Source: an uncultured Pseudomonadota bacterium
GTDB taxonomy: Bacteria; Pseudomonadota; Gammaproteobacteria; Steroidobacterales; Steroidobacteraceae
Direction of reading: 5' to 3'
Assembly: GCA_903868595.1 (NCBI GenBank)
Contig: CAIPVV010000024.1
Coordinates: 1 to 47,673 of the forward strand
DNA length: 47,673 nt
In this document: positions 36,991 through 47,000 of the stretch, in pieces
How positions within the stretch are numbered: position 1 is the first letter of the stretch
Layout of the letters: the number at the start of each line of letters is the position of its first letter
Notes under the pieces: model-generated
What the model saw: only the letters and a program-made list of their open reading frames with translations
What the model was told of the DNA's origin: nothing
Databases searched by the model: none
Translations under genes and position numbers: made by a program

Positions 36991-39432
36991 ATGCACACCC
37001 TCAAGCACGGACTGCTCGCCCTGGCTGTGCTGGTGCTCGCGGCCTGCAGCGGTGGCGCCGCCACCTCGGTCAACCCGGTCACCAGCCCCCAGGCGGTGGC
37101 GGACTACACCGGGCCGGCCCCCTCCACGGCGGACGTCCAGGCCTTCAAGATCAACCTCTGGGACAACATCAAGTCGAACACTCGCTGCGGCGGCTGCCAC
37201 AACGCCACGGGCCAGTCGCCCAGGTTTGCCCGCAACGATGATGTGAACCTGGCCTACGCCGACGCCAATACCGTTGTAAACCTGCTGCAACCCGACCAGT
37301 CGCGCCTGGTGATCAAGGTGGGTGGCGGGCATAACTGCTGGCTGAGCAGCGCCCAGGCCTGTGCCGACATCCTGACCACCTGGATCCGCAACTGGGCGGG
37401 GTCGGTGGCCACCGGCGGCACGCAGATCCAGCTGCAGGCGCCGGCCGACCAGACGGTCGGTGCGAGCAAGAGCTTCCCGGCGGACTCTGCGCTCTTCGCG
37501 CAGTGGATCTATCCGGTCCTCCACAGTTCGAACAAGGGCAATTGCGTCCGCTGCCACTCCTCCAGCGCCGTGACCCCGCAGGCGCCGTTCTTCGCCAGCA
37601 ACGACGTCGACGAGGCGTATGCTGCCGCGATCGCAAAGATCAATTTGGACGATCCCAGTGCCTCGCGCTTCGTCGTGCGCCTGCGCGATGAGTTCCATAA
37701 CTGCTGGACCTCTAGCTGCACCAACGACGCGGCGACGATGCTTTCGGCGATCCAGTCCTTCGCGAACGCTATTCCGCTGACGCAAGTGGATCCCGCACTC
37801 GTCGTGAGCAAGGCGCTGCGCATGTACGACGGCACCGTGGCTGCCGGCGGCAATCGCTTTGATACCAATGTTATCGCCAAATACGAATTCAAGACCGGCG
37901 CGGGTACCACGGCGTTCGACACCAGTGGCGTGGAGCCCGCGCTGAACCTGACCCTGAGCGGCAACACCAGCTGGGTGGGCGGCTGGGGCATCAACATCAA
38001 GTCCGGCGGCAAGGCCCAGGGCACCACGACGGCCAGCAAGAAGCTGACGGATAAGATCACGGCCACGGGCGAGTACAGCATCGAGCTGTGGGCGGCGCCG
38101 GCCAACGTCGTGCAGGAGGACGCCTACCTGCTCAGCTACTCCGGCAGTACCACTTCCCGCAACGCAACGCTGTCCCAGCGCGCCTACCAGTACGAGGCTT
38201 TCGGCCGGGCCAGCACGACCAATGCCAACGGCTCGCCGACACTGCTCACCAAGGACACCAACCGCAACGCCCAGGCGTCGCTGCAGCACATCGTGCTGAC
38301 CTTTGATCCGGTCAGGGGGCGGCGCCTCTACGTCAACGGCAACTCCACCGGCGATGTGGATCCGGTCGGCGGCGGCTCGCTGTCCGATTGGGATGACACC
38401 TTCGCGCTGATACTGGGAAATGAGACCAGCAACACCCGGCAGTGGACCGGCGTGATCAAGTTCGCCGCCGTCCACAATCGCGCCCTGACCGCGGCACAGG
38501 TGCAGCAGAATTTCGCCGCTGGCGTCGGCGAGCGCTACTTCCTGCTCTTCAATGTCTCCACCCTGACCGGCGTGGCGCAGAGCTACATCCTGTTCGAGGT
38601 CAGCCAGTACGACAATTACAGCTACCTCTTCAACAAGCCGACCTTCATCAGCCTGGATCCCAACGCGGCCCCGGCCGGCATTCCGGTCAAGGGCATGCGC
38701 ATCGGCCTCAATGGCGCCGAGGTGATCGTGGGGCAGGCCTACGCCAACCTCAATGCGACCATCGGCAGCCCCGCCTACGCGGCCGGCAGCGGGCAATTGC
38801 TCTCCCAGATCGGAACGGTCATCGCGCTGCAGAAGGGGCCTGCCTACGACCTGTTTTTCCTGACGTTCGAGCAGATTGGCACCCACACGCACGCGGTCAC
38901 CGATGCGACGCCCGTGTCGCAGGTTCCGGTGGACTTGGCGCCGCAGCCGGACATTGGCGTGCGAACATTTGATGAAATCAATCACAGCATGGCGAAGATC
39001 ACCGGTATCCCGGTAACCCAGGCCGGCGTGTCGGCTACCTTCCAGACCCTCAAACAGCAGTTGCCGCCGACGCCCAGCATCCAGGCCTTCCTGGCCGCGA
39101 ACCAGACCGGTATCGCGCAGCTCGCGATCAAGTATTGCTCGGCCATGGTGGACGACGCGAATGCCCGGACGGCGTTCTTTGGCGCGGCACTCAACCTCGC
39201 AACGCCGCCGGCCCAGCTGTTTGCGGCGCAGGCCGGCATGGACATCGTGATCCAGCCCCTCCTGGACAAGGTCGACGGCAGCCAGCTGGCCACGCAGCCC
39301 ACGCCAACGGGCGTGCGCACCGAACTTACGGCGCTCATGACCAAGCTGATGAACGGCGGGGCCGGAACGGGCACGATCACCAAGGCCGCCTGCGCAGCTG
39401 TGCTGGGCAGCAGCACGCTGACCGTTCAGTAG
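36991..39432 (+). CDS. Di-heme lipoprotein with LamG-like domain
   Basis: The 813-residue protein has a lipobox ending LVLAAC (C19). Two c-type haem motifs follow, CGGCH at 66-70 and CVRCH at 185-189, each in a 'small cytochrome' unit with a trailing NCW-S motif (GHNCWLSSAQAC and FHNCWTSSC). The centre is a LamG/concanavalin-like beta-sandwich (YSIELWAAPANVVQEDAYLLSYSG, HIVLTFDPVRGRRLYVNG, FALILGNETSNTRQWTGVIKFAAVHNRALTAAQV). The C-terminal part has no family I recognise. It would be anchored to a membrane and expose a carbohydrate- or ligand-binding sandwich together with haems. It is in operon with the mono-heme protein and the Tat-exported DUF1501-like protein. Confidence 0.85.
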   Translation: MHTLKHGLLALAVLVLAACSGGAATSVNPVTSPQAVADYTGPAPSTADVQAFKINLWDNIKSNTRCGGCHNATGQSPRFARNDDVNLAYADANTVVNLLQPDQSRLVIKVGGGHNCWLSSAQACADILTTWIRNWAGSVATGGTQIQLQAPADQTVGASKSFPADSALFAQWIYPVLHSSNKGNCVRCHSSSAVTPQAPFFASNDVDEAYAAAIAKINLDDPSASRFVVRLRDEFHNCWTSSCTNDAATMLSAIQSFANAIPLTQVDPALVVSKALRMYDGTVAAGGNRFDTNVIAKYEFKTGAGTTAFDTSGVEPALNLTLSGNTSWVGGWGINIKSGGKAQGTTTASKKLTDKITATGEYSIELWAAPANVVQEDAYLLSYSGSTTSRNATLSQRAYQYEAFGRASTTNANGSPTLLTKDTNRNAQASLQHIVLTFDPVRGRRLYVNGNSTGDVDPVGGGSLSDWDDTFALILGNETSNTRQWTGVIKFAAVHNRALTAAQVQQNFAAGVGERYFLLFNVSTLTGVAQSYILFEVSQYDNYSYLFNKPTFISLDPNAAPAGIPVKGMRIGLNGAEVIVGQAYANLNATIGSPAYAAGSGQLLSQIGTVIALQKGPAYDLFFLTFEQIGTHTHAVTDATPVSQVPVDLAPQPDIGVRTFDEINHSMAKITGIPVTQAGVSATFQTLKQQLPPTPSIQAFLAANQTGIAQLAIKYCSAMVDDANARTAFFGAALNLATPPAQLFAAQAGMDIVIQPLLDKVDGSQLATQPTPTGVRTELTALMTKLMNGGAGTGTITKAACAAVLGSSTLTVQ

Positions 39433-39459
39433 CCGCGGTCAGGTAACGAGGAAAGTCCT

Positions 39460-41037
39460 ATGCATATCCTTCGCAAAGTGCCCAAGGGCCTCGGCCTCAC
39501 CGAACCGCTGCGGCACGCGGATCACCGGGCACCGGTGTCACGTCGGGAGTTTCTCTCCGCTGGCCTGATCGGCGGTTCAGCCACGGTGTTGCTTCCCGGT
39601 TTGCTGGGAAGCCTGGGGAGCTCCCCGGCGCGGGCCAACGTGATCGCCGACCTGGATGCCGCGGGCCTCAACGCCTCGCTGTGCGGCATCTCGGCGGGTG
39701 CCGGCAAGATCCCGTTCATCTGCTTCGACCTCTCCGGCGGTGGCAACATCGCCGGCTCGAACGTGCTGGTCGGTGGTCCGGGCGGCCAGATGGATTTCCT
39801 GACGACCGCCGGGTACTCCAAGCTGGGCATACCGGGCAACATGACGCCCAACCTGCCGACCTTCACCGACACCAGCCTCGGGCTCGCGTTTCATAGTGAC
39901 AGCGCCTTCCTGCGTGGCATCAAGGCGCGCGCCGTGTCGCCGATGACCGCCGCCAACACCAATGGCACGGTGATTGCCGCCAGCTCCCAGAATGACACGG
40001 CCAATAACCCCCACAACCCGATGTACGGCATTTACAGGGCCGGTGCGGACGGGCAGCTGCTGACCCTCATCGGGTCGGTAAGCAGCGATTCGGGCGGCAA
40101 CTCGATGGCGCCGGCGATGATGATCGACCTCAGCGTGCGTCCCACCAAGGTCGACCGGCCCAGCGATGTCACCGGGCTGGTCGATACGGGCGAGCTGGGC
40201 ACGCTCTTTAGCAATCCGGCCGATGTCGTCTCGGTGCTGGAGTCGATGGCAGTGATCAGCGACAAGAAGCTCGCCGTCGTCGACACGAAGATCCCCGCCC
40301 AGGACGCGGCGATCAAGAAGTTCGCGCAGTGCGGCTACGTCAAGTCCGCCTACCTCGCGGAGACCTTCAGTTCCCCGGCGGCGCTGGATCCCACGAAGGA
40401 CGCCCGAATCACCGGGCCGGGCGGCATTTTCACCGCGGCGGAAATCACCGCCAACAGCGAGTTTGCCAAGACCGCCGCCGTCATGAAGATGGTCATCGAC
40501 GGCAATGCCGGCGCCGGGACCATCCAGATGGGTGGGTTCGACTACCACACCGGCGACCGGGCCACTGGCGAGCAGCGCGACTTCCAGGCCGGGCAGTGCA
40601 TGGGCGCCTGCCTGGAGTACGCGGCCCGCGCGGGCAAGCCACTGATGCTCTATGTGTTCAGCGACGGCTCGCTGTCCTCCAGCGGCCTGATCGACAATTC
40701 GGTCAACGGCCGGGGCAAGGGCGTCTGGACCGGCGACAATGCGTCCACCGCGTCGGGCTTCTTCCTCGTCTACAACCCCAAGGGTCGCCCGGCGCTGCGC
40801 ACCTCGGCGGCGCAGCAGCTCGGCTGGTTTAGCGGCGACGGCTCGGTCGTGACCTCCTCCAGCCCGGCCGCCAATGCCGTCAACTTGCTGGTGGAGACCG
40901 TCATCCTGAATTACATGGGATTGCACGGGGAGGAGGGGGCCTTCACGACCCGCTTCCCGACCCAGGGCCTGGGGGGGGGCACCCTGCGGGACAGCCTGAC
41001 CGCTTTTGCGCCGATCGTGAACGGAGTCATTGCCTAG
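39460..41037 (+). CDS. Tat-exported DUF1501-like protein
   Basis: The 525-residue protein has a twin-arginine signal SRREFLSAGLIGGSA (27-41), then a hydrophobic segment and SSPARA cleavage region. The body has FICFDLSGGGNIAGSNVLVGGPGGQMDFL near the start and GGFDYHTGDRATGEQRDFQAGQCMGACLEYAARAGKPLMLYVFSDGS later. This resembles the sulfatase/phosphatase-like fold of DUF1501 proteins (GG-DYH--- and FSD-S). Tat export suggests folding or cofactor loading before secretion. DUF1501 proteins are often encoded with DUF1800 or DUF1549/1585 cytochromes; here the partners are the two cytochromes upstream. A run of nine G lies in the coding sequence at 40971-40979. Confidence 0.82.
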   Translation: MHILRKVPKGLGLTEPLRHADHRAPVSRREFLSAGLIGGSATVLLPGLLGSLGSSPARANVIADLDAAGLNASLCGISAGAGKIPFICFDLSGGGNIAGSNVLVGGPGGQMDFLTTAGYSKLGIPGNMTPNLPTFTDTSLGLAFHSDSAFLRGIKARAVSPMTAANTNGTVIAASSQNDTANNPHNPMYGIYRAGADGQLLTLIGSVSSDSGGNSMAPAMMIDLSVRPTKVDRPSDVTGLVDTGELGTLFSNPADVVSVLESMAVISDKKLAVVDTKIPAQDAAIKKFAQCGYVKSAYLAETFSSPAALDPTKDARITGPGGIFTAAEITANSEFAKTAAVMKMVIDGNAGAGTIQMGGFDYHTGDRATGEQRDFQAGQCMGACLEYAARAGKPLMLYVFSDGSLSSSGLIDNSVNGRGKGVWTGDNASTASGFFLVYNPKGRPALRTSAAQQLGWFSGDGSVVTSSSPAANAVNLLVETVILNYMGLHGEEGAFTTRFPTQGLGGGTLRDSLTAFAPIVNGVIA

Positions 41038-41082
41038 GAGGCTGGGCGCGCTATCCTCCGGACAACAACTGTTAAATCAGCT

Positions 41083-41598
41083 ATGCGTCGCACTGCATTT
41101 AAGAAGTATTTCCTCGTAGCGGCGCTGCTGGCAGCGCTCCCGCCCTGTGGCGCTGCGGAATTACCTTATCTCCTGCTGGGCAAGCCGGCTCCCGAATTCG
41201 CCCTGCGCTCCATCGCCGGCTTCAACGTCCGGCTGTCGGAGTCCCGGGGCGATGTCGTCGCCCTGACCTTCTGGGGGAGCCGCTGCGGGGTCTGTATCGG
41301 GCAGCTGGCCGCCCTGGACAAGCTGCAGAGCACCTATGGCTCGGCTGGCCTGACGACGCTTGCCGTGGACGTCGACGATAACCAGACGGCGGCCCAGCAA
41401 TTCCTGGCCGCGTTGCCCAAGAGCCTGGCCCTGCTCATGGATCCCTCCAAGGACGTTGCGCGGACCTACCGGGTCGACAGCCTGCCGATGCTGCTGCTGA
41501 TCGACCGGTCCGGTGCCGTCCGCTTCGTGTACCGCGACTACCGCGCCGGCGATGAAGCCGGTTACCTGGCGCAACTCAAGACGCTGCTGGACGAATGA
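41083..41598 (+). CDS. TlpA-like redoxin with RCGVC active site
   Basis: The 171-residue protein has a signal peptide (about 1-25, CGAAEL) and a thioredoxin/AhpC-TSA-like fold (GKPAPEFALRSIAGFNVRLSESRGDVVALTFWGSRCGVC). The active-site cysteines are C68 and C71, and the cis-proline loop is DSLPMLLLIDRSG. The CGVC site differs from the WCGPC of the other TlpA-like protein at 31028, so the two may have different potentials or partners. It starts 45 bp after the DUF1501-like gene and overlaps the next gene by ATGA. Confidence 0.9.
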   Translation: MRRTAFKKYFLVAALLAALPPCGAAELPYLLLGKPAPEFALRSIAGFNVRLSESRGDVVALTFWGSRCGVCIGQLAALDKLQSTYGSAGLTTLAVDVDDNQTAAQQFLAALPKSLALLMDPSKDVARTYRVDSLPMLLLIDRSGAVRFVYRDYRAGDEAGYLAQLKTLLDE

Positions 41599-42218
41599 AC
41601 CCAAGGCAATCGAGCATGAACTGCGTACCCAAGATTCTGCTTCTCCTGTCGCTTTCGGTCGGCTGGCCGCTGCTGGCCGCCGCCGCGGAGCCTGTGCCAG
41701 CGGCCACGGCCGCACCTGCAGCGGCGGCTGATGCGCCGCCCACGGCGCCGGGGCAGGCGGCTGCCGCGGATACGCGCAGCGTCGACGAGGAAATCCAGGC
41801 GCTCAAGAAGGACGTCGTGGACCTGAACCGCGACCTCTTCACGCTGGAGGAGGAACTGCTGTTCCCCGCCAACACGCAGGTCGCCGTGTTTCTCTCGATG
41901 GACGTGGGCGAGTTCTTCGCCCTGGACACGGTGCAGCTGCGAATCGACAACAAGGAAGTCACCAAGTACCTCTACACGCCGCGCGAAGCCGAGGCATTGC
42001 TCAAGGGCGGCGTGCAACGCCTCTACCTGGGCAACGTCAAGCTGGGCAAGCACGAGCTGGTGGCCCTGTTCACGGGCAAGGGACCGCATGGCGATGACTA
42101 CAGTCGCGGCGCGCGGCTGAATTTCGAGAAGGCAGTGGGTGCCAAGTATCTGGAACTGAAGATTTCCGACAAGCAGCGCCGGCTGCAGCCGGAATTCGAG
42201 ATCAAGGACTGGGAATAA
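41595..42218 (+). CDS. Exported coiled-coil protein of unknown function
   Basis: The 207-residue protein has a signal peptide (about 1-31, LLAAAAEP), an Ala/Pro-rich linker, a short coiled coil (VDEEIQALKKDVVDLNRDLFTLEEELL) and a beta-rich domain. That domain begins FPANTQVAVFLSMDVGEFFALDTVQLRIDNKEVTKYLYT and ends KISDKQRRLQPEFEIKDWE. I have no firm family name. It overlaps the TlpA-like gene by 4 bp and precedes two TPR genes. The cluster resembles periplasmic parts of envelope machines. The name 'AraC regulator' sometimes applied to such proteins is not supported; there is no DNA-binding domain. Confidence 0.8.
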   Translation: MNPRQSSMNCVPKILLLLSLSVGWPLLAAAAEPVPAATAAPAAAADAPPTAPGQAAAADTRSVDEEIQALKKDVVDLNRDLFTLEEELLFPANTQVAVFLSMDVGEFFALDTVQLRIDNKEVTKYLYTPREAEALLKGGVQRLYLGNVKLGKHELVALFTGKGPHGDDYSRGARLNFEKAVGAKYLELKISDKQRRLQPEFEIKDWE

Positions 42219-42226
42219 GCGTACCC

Positions 42227-44098
42227 ATGAGCTTGCGTCACGCCCTCTTCGGCCTTGCGGCCTGCCTGCCCCTCCTGGGCGGCGCGGCTGCGGCTGCGGA
42301 CAAGGCGAGCGCGGACGCACTACCCGTTGCCCGGGTGCAGGACCTGCACTACGGCGACGTGTTGTACCAACTGTACCTGGGGGATGACTTCGAGGCGTTG
42401 ACGCGCCTGGAGGCTTATTCGCAGTGGAAGCTGATGCCCCACCACGCGGCCGATGCCGGTCTGCTGGCCGGTGGCCTGTACCTGCAGCTCGGCATGCACA
42501 ACGAGGCGGGCCGCCGTTTCGAGGCGCTGCTGGGGCCCACGGTGCCGGCGGCCGTGCGCAACAAGGCGTGGTTCTACCTCGCGCGTGTCTGGTATGCGCG
42601 CGGCTACTACGACAAGACCGTCGAATCCCTGGGCAAGGTGCAGGGGACGCTGGCCGATGGGCTGGATCCGGAACGCCTGCAGCTGGCCTCCAACGCGCTG
42701 ATGCGCCTGGGTCGCTATGACGAGGCGATCAAGCTCCTGGAGGGCGTGCAGGGCACGTCGGACTGGACGTCGTATGCGCGCTTCAACCTCGGTGTGGCGC
42801 TGGTCCGCAGCAACCGCCTCGCAGAAGCGGATCGCCAGCTGACGGCGGTGGGCACGCTCGATACTCCGCGCGAGGAGATGCTCGCCCTGAAGGACAAGGC
42901 GAATCTGGCACTGGGATTTGCGTACCTGCAGGCCCAGCAGCCGGCGCAGGCGCAAACTCCGCTGCAGCGCGTGCGCCTGAAGGGGGCGCAGTCCAACAAG
43001 GCGCTGCTGGGGCTGGGTTGGGCCGATGCCGCACTCGGCCAGTACCAGCAGGCGCTCACGCCGTGGTTGGAATTGCGTGATCGCAACCTGCTGGATGCGG
43101 CGGTGCAGGAGGCCAACCTCGCCGTGCCCTATGCCTTTGGCAAGCTGGGCGCCAGCGGCCAGGCGGCCGAGTATTACGAGCAGGCGCTGAAGGCCTTCGC
43201 CGACGAGGCCGCCCGGATCAACGTGTCGATCGGCCATATCCGCGAAGGGGCGCTGCTCTCCGAACTGCTCAAGGAGGATGCCATCGGCAGCGAGCGGGGC
43301 TGGCTCTGGCAGCTCAAGCAGCTGCCCGATGCGCCGGAATCGCGCTACCTGTATCCCATCCTCGCGGGCAATGAGTTCCAGGAAGGCCTCAAGAACATCC
43401 GGGATCTTGCGTACCTCGGCAGGACGCTGGGCCGCTGGGACGAGAACATGGGCGTGTACGCGGACATGATCGAGGCGCGCGAGCGCGCGTTTGCCGATCG
43501 CACGCCGCGCGTGGAGGCGATGCTCGCCAGTGGTGCGGTCGCGAACTTCGATGCGCGCCGGCAGGGGATCGAGGCGCGCGTCAATGACCTGGTAGCCCGC
43601 AAGGACGCCGCGGCACTGGGCAGCGCCGCTGAACGTCAGCAGTGGCAGGCCATCGAGCAGATGGAGGCGGCCATCGCCTCGGATCCCAACAACCCCGATG
43701 CGGTGGCGCTGAAGGACAAGCTGCGGCTGGCCAAGGGCGTGCTGTCGTGGAACCTGCAGCAGTCCTACCGCGCCCGCCTGTACGCCCAGACGCGCGACCT
43801 GCGCACGCTGGACCAGGCGCTCACGGAGGCCCACAGCCGCTGGCTGCGGGTGCAGCGGGCGCGTGAATCGGCGCCGACAACAACCGGGGACTTCGCCGCA
43901 CGGCTGGCAATCCTGCAGACGCGGCTTACCGCCCTGCGCGCGCATCTGGCGGCGGCTTCCGATACGCAGGGGAAGCTCCTGTCGGACAGGGCCATCTCCG
44001 AGCTTGAGGCGCAGAAGGAGCGCATGGCGCAGTACGAGGTGCAAGCTCGCTTTGAACTGGCCTCCATGTACGACCGGGCGTCGGAGGGTGGGCGCTGA
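42227..44098 (+). CDS. Periplasmic TPR-repeat protein
   Basis: The 623-residue protein has a signal peptide (about 1-24, GGAAAAADK). It contains many tetratricopeptide-like helix pairs, for example AWFYLARVWYARGYYDKTVESLGKV, ARFNLGVALVRSNRLAEADRQL and LALGFAYLQAQQPAQAQTPLQRV. The C-terminal part is a long helical region (about 470-623) with coiled-coil character (ELEAQKERMAQYEVQARFELASMYDRA). TPR proteins act as scaffolds. It starts 8 bp after the previous gene and overlaps the next gene by one base (TGATG), so it is part of the operon. A role in assembling the envelope apparatus is inference. Confidence 0.88.
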   Translation: MSLRHALFGLAACLPLLGGAAAAADKASADALPVARVQDLHYGDVLYQLYLGDDFEALTRLEAYSQWKLMPHHAADAGLLAGGLYLQLGMHNEAGRRFEALLGPTVPAAVRNKAWFYLARVWYARGYYDKTVESLGKVQGTLADGLDPERLQLASNALMRLGRYDEAIKLLEGVQGTSDWTSYARFNLGVALVRSNRLAEADRQLTAVGTLDTPREEMLALKDKANLALGFAYLQAQQPAQAQTPLQRVRLKGAQSNKALLGLGWADAALGQYQQALTPWLELRDRNLLDAAVQEANLAVPYAFGKLGASGQAAEYYEQALKAFADEAARINVSIGHIREGALLSELLKEDAIGSERGWLWQLKQLPDAPESRYLYPILAGNEFQEGLKNIRDLAYLGRTLGRWDENMGVYADMIEARERAFADRTPRVEAMLASGAVANFDARRQGIEARVNDLVARKDAAALGSAAERQQWQAIEQMEAAIASDPNNPDAVALKDKLRLAKGVLSWNLQQSYRARLYAQTRDLRTLDQALTEAHSRWLRVQRARESAPTTTGDFAARLAILQTRLTALRAHLAAASDTQGKLLSDRAISELEAQKERMAQYEVQARFELASMYDRASEGGR

Positions 44099-47000
44099 TG
44101 CCGCGCCCGCACCGACACCTGCTGCGGGTCATGGCCGTCGCCTCGGCGCTGGCGGCCGGCGCCGCCTGGTCGGCGGATGCGTCCAAGCCGGCCGCGACCA
44201 TCAAGGACCTGGGCACCCGCAAGGTGGAGGTGCGCATCGAAGGCCCTTCGCGTGGCTCGGCATCGCGTGCCATGGACAACTATCGCCGCTTCCTGGAATT
44301 GCAGAACACGGACCCTGAGCGTCGTGCCGAGGCCCTGCGCCGCCTGGGCGACCTGTCGCTGGAGAGCGGGGAGCTGGAGCGGTTGGAGAGCGAGGTCAAT
44401 CGCATCGACCTGGGCGGCGCCGAGGCGATCCGTCTGTACGGCGTCCTGCTGAAGGCCTACCCCGACTACCCTCGCAACGACCAGGTGCTCTACCAGCTGG
44501 CCCGCGCCTATGAGACCACGGGCCAGGTGGAGCAGGCGCTCGCGACCCTGGACAGCATCGTGCGTCGCTATCCGCAGACCAGGGAAATCGGCGAGGTGCA
44601 GTTCCGTCGCGGCGAGATCCTCTTCTCCGCGCAGCGGTACCGCGAATCCGAGTCGGCCTACAGGCTGGTCGTGGGGCAGGGCGCCACCGGCGCCTTCTAC
44701 CAGCAAAGCCTCTACAAGCAGGGCTGGGCGTTGTTCAAGCAGTCGCTCAATGAGGAGTCCCTGCCGGTCTTCGCGAAACTGCTGGACCTGAAGCTCGTCG
44801 ATCACAACCGCCCGGGCACGCTGCTGCGCCCGGAGGGATTGGGGCGGGCGGACCGCGAACTCGTCGACGACACGCTGCGCGTGATGAGCGTGACATTCTC
44901 CTATCTGGACGGCACCCAGCCGCTGGATGACTTCATGACGCGCCTGGGTAATCCTCCCTATGCGGCGCTGCTGTATTCGCGGCTGGGCGACCTGTATGTC
45001 GAGAAGCAGCGCTTTCAGGACGCGGCCACCACCTACCGCGCCTTCGTGAACCGCGACCCCAACAACGAGTTCTCACCGGGGCTGGCCTCCCAGGCTATCG
45101 AGGCATACCGCAAGGGTGGCTTCGCCCAGCTGGTATTGGAGGGCAAGCGCGAATTCGTCGAGCACTACAACTTCGATGCGCCTTTCTGGAACGGCCGCGA
45201 CCGCCAGCGCTATGCGAACGTGGTGGCGGAGCTGAAGACCAACCTGGCCGACGTGGCGACGTACTACCATGCGACCGCGCAAAGGAGCCACAAGGCGGAG
45301 GACTATGCGCAGGCGGCGCGCTGGTACCGCGCTGAACTGGCTTCCTTCCCGGAGGATCCGGAGTCGGCGCACACCAACTACCTGCTTGCCGACGCCCTGT
45401 TCGAGGGTGGCCAGTTCGCCGATGCGGTGACCGAGTACGAGCGCAGCGCTTACGCCTATCCGCCCGGCGAGGACTCGCCCAAGGCGGCCTACGCGGCCTT
45501 GAGTGCCTACCAGAAGCAGGAGGAGCAGTTGCCTGCCGCCGAGAAGCCGGCCTGGCATCGCCGCTCGATTGAGGCGGGCGTTAAGTTCGCGCAGACCTAC
45601 CCGGCCCATGCCGACAGCGCCGGCGTGCTGACCCGCGCCACGCAGGATCTCTATGCGGCCAAGGACCTGCCCCGCGCCATCGAAGTGGCCGCAAGCCTCC
45701 TGGCGCGCACGCCGCCGGCCGAGGGGCCGCAGCGACGCATCGCCTACAGCGTCATCGGCCAGGCGAGCTTCGACACCGCGGCTTACGAGCGCGCCGAGGC
45801 AGCGTGGAGCAGCGCGCGGGAGCTGACCAAGCCGGGCGAGACGGAACGCAAGGCGCTGGATGAACAGCTGGCGGCGTCGGTCTACCGCCAGGCGGAGGCC
45901 AAGCGCAACGCGGGCGATAACGAGGCCGCCGCGCAGGACTTCCTGCGCGTGGCCACGGTGTCCCCGAATTCCCCGATACGGGCCACGGCCGAGTACGACG
46001 CCGCGGCGGCCCTGATCAGCGTGAAGCAGTGGCCACGCGCGATAGAGGTGCTGGAGGCCTACCGGCGCGACTATCCCAGAAGCGACCTGCAGCCGGAAGT
46101 CACGCAGAAGCTGGCCGTGGCTTACGCGCAGGCCGGCCGGCCCGCGCTCGCGGCGGCCGAGTACGAACACATCGCCGCGCGCGCCGGCGAGACCGCTGCG
46201 ATTCGCCAGGAAGCGCTTTCCACCGCGGCGGACCTGTATGAGAAGAGCGGTAACACGCCGCAGGCGGTGGCGATCCTGGAGCGGCTGGTGGCGGAGTTCC
46301 CGACCCCGCTGCCGGAGCGCGTGGAGACGCGCCAGCGCCTGGCCGACCTGGCCGCGGCCGCGGGCCATGCTGAACGCGAGGCCTACTGGCAGCGAGAGAT
46401 CGTGAAGGTGGATTCGCAGGCCGGTACCGCCCGCACGGATCGCATGCGCTACCTGGCTGCGCGCGCGCGCCTCGCGCTGGCCAATCCGGCTCGCGATGCG
46501 TTCCGCGCTATCAAGCTCGTGGCGCCGCTGAAGAACTCCCTGGGCGCCAAGCGCAAGGCGCTGGAAACAGCGCTGCTCGGCTATCGCGATGCCAGCAGCT
46601 ACAGCGTGGCGGAAGTCACCACCCGCGCCAACTTCGAAATGGCGGAGCTGTATCGCCAGCTGGCGGCGGACCTGCTGGCCTCCGAACGACCCAAGGGCCT
46701 CTCCAGCGACGAACGCGAGCAGTACGACCTCTTGATGGAAGAGCAGGCGACGCCGTTCGAGGAGCAGGCAATCAAGCTGCACGAGGCCAACTTCGCGCTG
46801 GCCAACGACGGGCTGTTCGACGAGGGCGTACGCGGCAGCTACGAGGCCCTGGTGAAACTGGTGCCGGGCCGCTATGCCAAGACCGAAGTGCGTGGCAAAT
46901 ACCAGCACGTCTTGCAGTTGCCCTCGGACGGCCCGGTGGAGCAACCGGCCGCCGCGCCTACGCCGGACTCGGCGGCGGCAGGGGCGACGCAGACCGCTCC

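Noticed and set aside
36214..38985. Minus-strand open frame of 923 codons
   Set aside because: It runs antisense to two clearly real cytochrome genes on the plus strand, has no domain and a histidine/arginine/glycine-rich composition typical of antisense frames in GC-rich DNA.
42320..44044. Minus-strand open frame of 574 codons and similar long frames over the TPR genes (43765-44805, 45073-46944)
   Set aside because: Antisense shadows of repetitive TPR coding sequence; no recognisable domain, export signal or ribosome binding site.
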